Assembly (NCBI GenBank): GCA_036936605.1
Contig: JAUPFV010000005.1
Span: 79,000,885 to 79,064,884, forward strand
Reading direction: 5' to 3'
Source of the DNA: Limnanthes douglasii subsp. nivea
Taxonomy: Eukaryota; Streptophyta; Magnoliopsida; Brassicales; Limnanthaceae
DNA: 64,000 nt
Both the position numbers and the translations under genes were made by a program. A model generated the notes under the pieces. That model ran no database searches, was not told the DNA's origin, and saw nothing but the letters and a program-made list of their open reading frames with translations. How positions within the stretch are numbered: position 1 is the stretch's first letter; each line of letters opens with the position of its first letter. This document shows positions 55,981 to 64,000 of the stretch, piece after piece.

Positions 55981-58149
55981 GTAGTGTCATAGGTGTACAT
56001 ATATTCAGGAAGATTATGCTATGAAACCCATATTAGGGTTATATAGGATTCAATCTTGGGATTGAATCTCGGGTACCATTTTAGAAAACGTAAAGAATGT
56101 TTGTCCAGAGACCAAAGATTCATCTTCCAGATTTTAAACTCATCTTCAATTAGGTCAAATTTGATAAAACAAATGTGTAATCCCATTGGGAGACACTGAT
56201 GATGCCATATAATTTAAATTTTTCTAAGAATGTTTGGAATTGATCTAAACTTCGAAAGAAATTTTTGCAACTATCGTGAATTTAAAGGAGAATAAGAGAT
56301 GGTTCTTATCTAATTCTGGGAAAATGATTATCTTGCAGTCCTCTTTGTTATGTATTTGGACTGCTGAAGCTTGAAGCCTATCGTTTTGTTTGTGGAAGCA
56401 TCTTTAAAAATCTTATTGTTGGTTGAATGTCCTTTACTCCAAAGATTAGCTTGAGGATGTGAATGGTCATTTTCAAAATATAGATTATTAAAGACTCATT
56501 GAGATGGATATTTGACTTGATTTTCTGGATCGGTCCTCTAGGGAAGAGGAAGGAAGTGAAAATCTAAGTGGATATTTGTTTGGTTTCTTGAGCTATCGAG
56601 ATTACGTTTGATGAAGATAAGGCGTTCGCTTTCTTTTTTCCCTTGCGATTTTGTCGAATTCGATTAGATTTTGGGATGGATTCTGAGAGATATCCATAAA
56701 TGAAGTGAAGATTTTGAGTTGCGGGTGAAGAACGCGCAACTATATGAGTCTTTAGAGGAAGACTGAGAAGAAAGGGTAACAAACTTCTTGATTTTCTTGT
56801 GAGAGTGTTACGCTCCATCATAAAAGAAAATTTTTCATGTGATAAATCAATCTGTTAAAACAATATCTGATTCCAAGACAACATTTCGGAAAAAATAATT
56901 TAAGAAATATTCAAATTTTTAGTTGTTGTCTCGTAATGAGTTGTTAAACAAAAATTAAATAACACTCTATTACACGAGTAATATCGTGATTTTCTAATTT
57001 TGATATTTAAAATCTAACTTTTAGATGTTTAATAATTTAATAAAACATTTAATAGTAGTCGTTTTTCATGTGATATTTTTTTATGTTAATTTATTTTTAT
57101 TTAAAAAAATAGGTGAAAAAGAAGTATCATTACAGTAAGACAACCGCCAAAGTTTTTACAAAACTCAAAATCGATTTTGAATTTTCTTCTAGTTGTATTT
57201 GAACTTCTAAATCCTGTGAGTTAAATCCCTAAAATAGCTGGATATGAAGAGAGCTTCGAATATAATTGAGGGAAACTGGAGTCGTTGAATAAGTAACTTA
57301 AGATTTGAGGAGATTTCATCTGACCAAAAAGCTAATCACAAGAATACACTTGCATTATAAAGATTTAAAGAGGTGCCTGACTGGAAATTCTTCAGCCAGT
57401 CTTCGAATTCGACTACTCTAGGATGTCAATTTAACAATTTGATTCTAAGACAAGTTCCAGTTAGCAATCAAATCAACTAAAGATGCTAAAATTTTTATCA
57501 AAACTAAGTTCACCATTAGTCAAAGATTTTACAACTTGAAGAAATTCACAGTAATTTCAGAAGCTCTGCTCCATTGGAAGAATAAGAATAAAATAAAGAG
57601 GAAAATCGATTTTATTATGTGCCAAAAGGGAGCCAATCCATTGATATTCCAACTGACGATCGAACTTCTTATTACACATCTTCAAATGATATAACATTTT
57701 GCATGCTAAATTAAATGAGACATATGAATCCTAGCTACTATGAATTAAGAAACCTGCGAAAGAAGAATGTGGAGGGTAATGTCAAGCTATAGCTTGTAAC
57801 CTCAAGGTTAGTGATAAATTCGAGAAACTGATATATGAGAATAAACCAGAAAGAATCCCCATCATAAGATTTAAAAGGAACAGAGACCAAAGTAAGACGA
57901 GATGAGATAGCTAGATTGGGATGAGAAGGGATGCAAAGAATTTTGGAGGAGAAAAAATAAAAAATAAGATTCTTGTAACAAGGAAGACTACTACCGTTAG
58001 ATCTTCAAAACAACTCATGAACCTATCAAATTAAGACTGGAAAATGCATAACAAACATGAAAAAGATCTTCAAACATGTTAGAATTATATACTTACTTAT
58101 GGGACATAATTAAAATTATGGCTACATATAGATAACAGAGGGGAGAAAT
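55981..58149. other. AT-rich DNA without a recognised gene
   Basis: An 85-codon minus-strand frame (56821-56564), rich in Ser, Lys and Arg, has no family motif. The remainder shows no convincing frame. Parts of 57200-58030 could belong to the LINE relic to the right, but I cannot show it. Confidence 0.45.
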
Positions 58150-59095
58150 TGAATTGTGGCTAAGATTCAATACTAACATAACCAAGTGTCATGCTCTCAA
58201 GAAGAGTGATTGCACTCAGCTGGGCATGGGCTTGAACATTATTGACTTCAATCTTCATTTTTCCCTTTAGAGTCCATTTAGCAAGTCAATCGGCTGCTTT
58301 ATTATGGACTCTAATTATGTACTGTATGTTAATAAAATTATGAATGAGACACCTGCAACACGATAGGATTTGTTATAAAGGCCATGGGTACTGACTAGTT
58401 GAAAGACAATTAACAAGAATTAGAGAATCTAATTTAATATCTAAATTTGTAATATATTTTCTCTTACATATTTGAAGCTCGTCCAATAGAGCCATAGCCT
58501 CAAATATAATGGGAGTAAGCTTGCCATAAAGGTTTCCTGCAACCCATTACTATGCAACCCATTACTATATCACATTGGCAGTCCCTCACGATAGCACCTC
58601 AACTGGATTCTCCATTTGCAAAAACAGAATCCGTCAGTGTTCAACATATATCTACAAAGCATTAAGGAGACCATTTATGATATGTAATCTTTTTTATCTT
58701 TTAAATAATTATAACATCCTAGTTTAATAGTTGATCATCATCTTTAGCCCAAAGTTTAGCCTTCAAGAGAATAGATAGATCAAGATTAGATAAGATATGT
58801 TTTATATGGATAATGGTAAAATTAGAAGATATATGAATTCATTTAAACTTAACTTTGTTTCTTCCGTATCGTATTACCCAACATATAATTAATGACATAA
58901 TATTACGAATATGAATTTCATTATTAGAAGACCGGAACAAGGTTCTTGTTAAATGAAAAATAGTCATATGTCTTCCAATATTGATCCTGAAAATGGTAGC
59001 AAAGTAGGTCCGTATAGACCAAAAGTATTAACATGCCACAAATAACTGGTCGAAAACTTTACAGTTGTAGCAGAACTGACATTTAGAAACCATAG
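58150..59095 (-). pseudogene. LINE (non-LTR retrotransposon) relic: 3' part with RNase H-like domain
   Basis: On the minus strand the pattern of plant LINE ORF2 ends is visible in shifting frames. A WVIRYGRNKVKFK stretch (near 58860) precedes the domain. Then comes LNTDGFCF (near 58620), the start of the RNase H domain with its first Asp. LQETFMASLLPLYLRLWLYW follows (near 58500). HNKAAD.LAKWTL (near 58280-58310) closes the domain. Stops are frequent. No 3' poly(A) or target duplication could be fixed. RT proper is not readable to the right. Confidence 0.6.
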
Positions 59096-60001
59096 ATGTA
59101 TTTTTTCGGTGTTAATCTATTAATTTTATATTTTATTTATATATATAATAAATATAAATAAAAAACTTAAAATTATATGAATTAAATTTTTGGAAAAAGT
59201 ATTTTCTGTTTGTAAGTAGTTTAGGAATTTTGAAATCAATTACATATTTTGTAAATTAAAAACCAATTAAAAAAATATCAAGAGTCTTCGGTTTTTCACA
59301 TGAGGAAAATAATAAATCTTGCTGAAAAATAGTTTTTCCCTAGTCATAATAAATAGGGACGGGAACTCCCTTGAATGTGTCCATTACAGTCAACTTCCCT
59401 TCGTTCAACCCGTAAAACGCTGTTTGTTTAAAAGTTGAACAATAATAGTATCAATATTTTAATTTCCTGGTCTTTGATTTGATTTTTCTATTTTCTTTAG
59501 AGTCAACAAGGGTTAGCTGCGTGCCAGATTGTGCGCTCCAGCTTTTATTTAACATGAAGATATCTTTTGTCGATTTCTCCGTCCAAAAAATCAATCATCG
59601 GTTTTCTTTTAGTACGTATTGGGTATAAAAAAAGTTTGAATTTACGTATTTATACGTAGAGATCCAATTTATATGTAAATTCGTATATTTAGTAAAATAT
59701 CTAACTATTTCCGAAACAACCAAATATTTAATCAAATTTTGAAATTATCTCGTCAAAATCAATTAGGGATAAAATTGTATTAAAATTTTGAATTTAACTA
59801 TTAGATAAATAAAATTATATTTTGCTCTCTATATATATAAATAACGTATTTAAGACTTGATTTATCGATATATTGTATAGGTTTTGTCTTCGGTTAGTAG
59901 AAATCGGTCTTTCTAATAATTTGATGTTAAATTCACATTGTTATGAATGTGATCTAATTCGTGATGAAGTTTTCAAACCTCAACCTCCAATTATTCGCAC
60001 G
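59096..60001. other. AT-rich DNA with no recognised feature
   Basis: No coding frame, repeat array or transposon end was seen. Confidence 0.5.
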
Positions 60002-60010
60002 GGAGGTATA

Positions 60011-60340
60011 GGTTGAAAATCATCGTTGGCCCCCATGTATAGTCTGTGTATCAAAGTAGTTATTGATCTTTATTTTTGTCTCCTATTCATCTTTCATGTT
60101 TTAAAATTTTGCACGATTAGTCCATCGCGCATGTGAACTATTTAAAAACTGACACATGGCACCGAAATCTCAAGTTTTGTGTCACTTTTTTCCAAATCTC
60201 AAATATTGTATCACTTTAATGTGCGGGGGACTGATCGTGCAAATTTCTAAAAATGAAGAATGGATGTGAGACAAAAGTGAAGATCAAGAACTACTATAAT
60301 ACACGAACTATACATGGGAGACCAACGATAATTTTTAGCC
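60011..60340. mobile_element. Mutator-like MITE, 330 bp
   Basis: Terminal inverted repeats of about 113 bp (60011-60123 and 60228-60340) start GGTTGAAAATCATCGTTGG and, on the other strand, GGCTAAAAATTATCGTTGG. Flanking 9-bp direct repeats are GGAGGTATA (60002-60010) and GGAGATATA (60341-60349), one mismatch. Nine-bp duplications and long GG-starting repeats fit Mutator-like elements. The 104-bp centre has no coding capacity. It has two related segments (ATCTCAAGTTTTGTGTCACT and ATCTCAAATATTGTATCACT). Confidence 0.85.
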
Positions 60341-60349
60341 GGAGATATA

Positions 60350-61442
60350 ATTAAAGGTTTAAAGTTGTAGGGGTATATTTAAAATATTTGTCTCCAAATA
60401 TAAATTTATTTTTTCAAAGTAATTAAATATTAAAAAGATCGTGATATGTTTTCATATCATAAAATTTTCTACTGTAATCATCCAATGTATTGGGTTAATT
60501 ATATATATTTCAAAGTCATGAAATTCTAAATTATATTTATATTCTTTTAGTGCATAGAATTATCACTTTTATAATTTCAAATTTTATCTTATCTCCATCG
60601 ATATTATCACCCTCTCAAAGGTTTTGAGCCCTTGGATAGGCCTCAACAAGTTTAAGTTTGTCATCATATTTGCTCGATTTGAGTTTATCTTATAATTAAT
60701 TCAGTTGGGTATCAATTATGCTCTTCCAGTTATTCCTGCTGCTCAGATACCCTCTAACTTGTTAGCCATCCAATACCTCCTCATTCGGGTACCTCTAGTT
60801 CGTAGATTATATGTGGACAACATAAAATCGATTACGTAATCAATATAGACGAAGCAGATGAATCGATACACTGGATACCTCAAGCTATATGACGTGTAGC
60901 ATACACTGACAAAATTTTCGAAGGTTATAACGGTAGTATGACACATGGTGGGTATTTATCCCACTTGCGTGTAACGAAAGTTATTACACCAATAGTCGTT
61001 TTGTAAAATTGGCACTTGGGTTTTGATGAAGCGTGCGAAATTTTAAAGATGTTTTACAACTGCCATCAAATCACACGTGGGGTTAAAAACATATAGGAAT
61101 TTCGAATTCCACTTACATCTTGTGAAGTGCCCCTTATACTATGAAATAGGTAATTTCTCACTTATCAAATATACACTTTACTACACAAAGACTATTTGCT
61201 GCAACAAAAGAACTTCATCGTCTTCAAAAAAATCAGGTATGTAAATACTTCTTGTGTATTGTACTGTAGATTTTGTAATGAAAAGTAGTATTAAGAAAAA
61301 CCCTTTGATTGAAGCGTAGGTAATGAGGCATATACCAAGTTAAATCAAAGCCCTCCTCACTGGTAGTGGTACCCTTCCATGAGTCAACTTCCCCATTAAT
61401 TATTCTTATGCGTCTTGTTGCCTCATTGCAGTCACTCGTACG
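60350..61442. other. Intergenic DNA, probable upstream region of the next pseudogene
   Basis: No gene was found. CACACGTGG at about 61073-61081 is a G-box like those upstream of the antisense ORFs of A and B. No TATA at the matching distance was found. A palindromic GTGGGTATTTATCCCAC lies at about 60948-60964. Confidence 0.4.
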
Positions 61443-63990
61443 ATGGCACCAAAGAAGGTGGGGAAGAAGCAAAATAAAGTGGGGGAAACCGTCGAATCGA
61501 AGTTTGAAGAACCAATCTTCTTAGACTGTTACTTTTCTTGGATAGCCCCCAAATATGGGTACCTTGACTATAGTGGGCTACTAAGCTTTAGGGGTTAGAT
61601 ACAGAATACCCAATGATGTCATAGTAAGGGTACCGTCGGTCGACAAGCATCCTTATCAGGCGCAAGACCACGAGACTTGCCTATTCACCACCATATTTGA
61701 TTGGGGCCTTCGGTTACCCTTACCATCACTGATACGTGAAATCTTTAGCGTTATATGCATATGCCCAACCCAACTGGCTGCAAAGGGATGAAGAATACTA
61801 CTCAGTATTGTACTAAGCTCTCGCCTGTTAGGTATTAAGGTATGCCTAACAGATTTGCTACATGCCATAAATGTAGCTAAGTTGGCCAAATCTTCGTTCT
61901 TCTACACTCGGTTGACTAGAGTAAGGAAAATAGTTGAGCTCCCTTAAGAACTGGAAACACTCCTTTGTGTTCGGATCAGGGAATTAGGAGCATGAAAGTG
62001 CGATAATGAATCTTCAGTTTGAAAATAAGTGGAAAGTGAAGTGTAAGAAATATTTTGAGCAGTTTAAATTTTTTGTGAATGAGTACAAATATTAACACCA
62101 CTGTTTAATTGTACAGGTAAAGGAACCCACTATGAGTGGTGCAATGAGGGTTTATCAAAGAAATACAAGAATATGTTGGTCCATATAGGGAACCTAGCAA
62201 GCTCAACATGGTTTCAAGAGCCAACTTGATTGTTTACTCATGTAAACTATCTAAGTGCGGGTTTGTGGCCAGTGCCCGAGTTGGTCATCACTAAGGACGA
62301 GAAGGTGACTATGGAAGACAGTGTGTAAGTATCATCGGTAGACCGTAGATAGGCGTTAATGGAGTAAATATACCGAGAGCAGAATAGCATTGGGGTCTGG
62401 TTGTTGGTGCCTCAGACTCGGAAAGTGAGGGAGACAGCAGGGTCGACGTCGATGCAGTATGAAAATGAGAATGAGGAGGAAGTGTTAGCTATTCAGGGGG
62501 GTTGGTGAAGTAGATTAGCAGAAGGATGATGTTGCCTCACCGGGGGGTGAGGTGCAACAAGATCGAGCTCGACTAGCTCATAAGGAAGCCGATGAGAACA
62601 AAGATGTGTTGACTCGTTTTGTGAACAAATCGTATGTGATTATAAATGTTGTTCCTCTTGCAACAAGAAAGTTGCAATTATTTGATTAGGAACTCGATGA
62701 TGAGATTGTTATGTCGGAGAAGCAAAACGGTTACCCCACGGATTCAAATGCAGAACAGAACCGAGAAAATCCCCTTGAAGTCATGGTCGTAGACAAGGCT
62801 CCAGCAGATGGTCAGACGAGCCGGGTGGAGGACAATGACGAAGGAGAAGGGCAGAAAAACAGATTCTTGAGGAGATAGCTTAAATGATGAAGCAATTTGA
62901 TACGATAACAGGTATTCGCCCCTCCTCTTTTGTACAAGGAGTCAGCATTGGATCATTATTTTTCAACATCGTAAGACCCGAACAAATGCCTGCTCAGAAA
63001 AAAGGAGCAGAGTCTAGTAAAGGGGGTCAGATCACCGAGAAGTTTCCTCCTACAAATATTGTCATGCCTCATCCATTGATGCTAATGTTCGAGCAACTAA
63101 AATACTGCCCGAAATTGTCTTACTATGACGGTGCCCATAAGCGAACTCTTGCAGATGCAGGTGGAACTAGCGAATTAGGTAAGATAAATTTAAATTGTTT
63201 ACCCTAATCAATAAATAATAACTATGAACTTATCTGAGCATGAATGCAGATGCATCATAATTCGGTGGTGCTGACGTAAGACGTATGTCAAAAGTCGACT
63301 ACCAGATCATGGAGAAGTGAAAGCCGGAGCCAATGTTCTTTGGATCAGTTAAATGTTTGACTACCGATTGTTCTTGGTTTAAAAATTATTATGGGTAAGT
63401 CATATCACAGATAGAGAAGGAAAATCAGGCTAATGAGGGGTTTTGAAATGAGGTGGTTGATCTCAAAATTTCTCTTATCTCGAGTGAGGACAAGTTTAAG
63501 GAGCTGAGCATAGAAAACACTATCCTTCTGGCACAAAATAATATGCTCATCAAGAGGAACGATGACTTGATGTTGCAAAGCACTAATTTTCTCGCACAAA
63601 ACGTGGCTTAGGTGCAAAAGGGTCGACGAGCAAGCCGAACGCATCATTAGACTGGTGGTGGAAACTAGAGAGCTCAAGATTAAAATGGACGATTTAAATA
63701 AGGATATAGATTTATAACGTGGTCAATAGAAGAAGAAACTTAATGCAGTATTGGAGGAAAATGAGAAACAAGTGATGGAAGTGTCCATAAATATGATGGC
63801 CAATAATCAAAGGATATTGTTGCACAACTGGTAGCATTGAATCCTAGTATGAAGCTGGGATCCCTGAGCCAGTTTGTACAAGCCCCTGCGCCCCTAAAAT
63901 GGGAGGCTCTCTGATTTCTAACCCCACTCTTGCTGACCAAGAAATAGGTAAGATGTCTACCGTGGAAGCTGCGGAGATGGGGACGTAACC
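61443..63990 (+). pseudogene. Transposase_28-like / coiled-coil pseudogene (probable antisense ORF of an element beyond the edge)
   Basis: Starts MAPKKVGKKQNKVGETVESK at 61443. In another frame the domain reads FTTIFDWGLRLPLPSLIREI and CPTQLAAKG (61680-61790), then a KLAKSSFFYTRLTRVRK segment, as in A-C. A probable intron ends CAG before 62116. A second has GTAAGA at 63179 and GCAG at 63249. An intermediate open piece (62884-63178) ends SYYDGAHKRTLADAGG. A coiled coil (63405-63600) and LVALNPSMKLGSLSQFVQAP follow. The N-terminus and exon number differ from A-C, so this is another family or a captured relative. Several stops are present. Confidence 0.6.
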
Positions 63991-64000
63991 AAGCAACGTG

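Noticed and set aside
56564..56821. 85-codon minus-strand frame considered as LINE ORF1
   Set aside because: No zinc knuckle or RNA-binding motif and no continuity with the LINE relic at 58150-59095.

Overview
This window is repeat-dense, AT-rich plant (probably dicot) nuclear DNA. I found no confident host protein gene, tRNA, rRNA or CRISPR array. Most of the sequence is nested long-terminal-repeat (LTR) retrotransposons. Five (A to E) are Ty3/gypsy elements of Tat type. The evidence for Tat is gag, protease (PR), reverse transcriptase (RT), a degenerate gypsy RNase H, a second archaeal-type RNase H, integrase (INT), and an antisense gene between integrase and the 3' LTR. That antisense gene (aORF) carries a domain resembling the 'putative gypsy type transposon' family (Transposase_28, PF04195, assigned from memory) followed by a coiled coil.

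Layout. 1-1634 and 12019-12812 are two halves of one minus-strand Ty1/copia element, split by element A (1640-12013, minus strand, 5-bp target duplication with one mismatch). 12831-20990 is AT-rich, gene-poor DNA with small repeats. Element C (20991-43779, plus strand) is old and decayed. Element B (21146-33178, plus strand, perfect 5-bp target duplication AAGTC) landed in the 5' LTR of C. B is the youngest and best preserved: it has an unbroken 1051-codon RT-RNase H-integrase frame and LTRs differing at about nine of 523 positions. D (about 44.96-49.9 kb, plus) and E (about 50.05-55.98 kb, minus) are truncated elements joined tail to tail. E has also lost its protease and RT core. 56-61 kb holds a LINE relic (58.15-59.09 kb, minus) and a clean 330-bp Mutator-like MITE (60011-60340). 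61443-63990 is another diverged Transposase_28/coiled-coil pseudogene, probably the aORF of a further element leaving the right edge.

How the parts relate. In the autonomous ancestor, Gag forms the particle, protease matures it, RT plus two RNase H domains copy the RNA primed at the PBS, and integrase inserts the cDNA. The aORF is read from the opposite strand. In A and B it has its own upstream module, with a G-box about 170 bp before a TATA box, and one short intron at the same place (also in C). Its role is not established. The most notable signals are this conserved antisense transcription unit, a repeated in-frame UAG-CAR at the protease/RT junction of A, B and C, homologous tandem repeats in the same 3' region of C and E, and a 1404-bp duplication in B that copied the aORF promoter and 5' exon.
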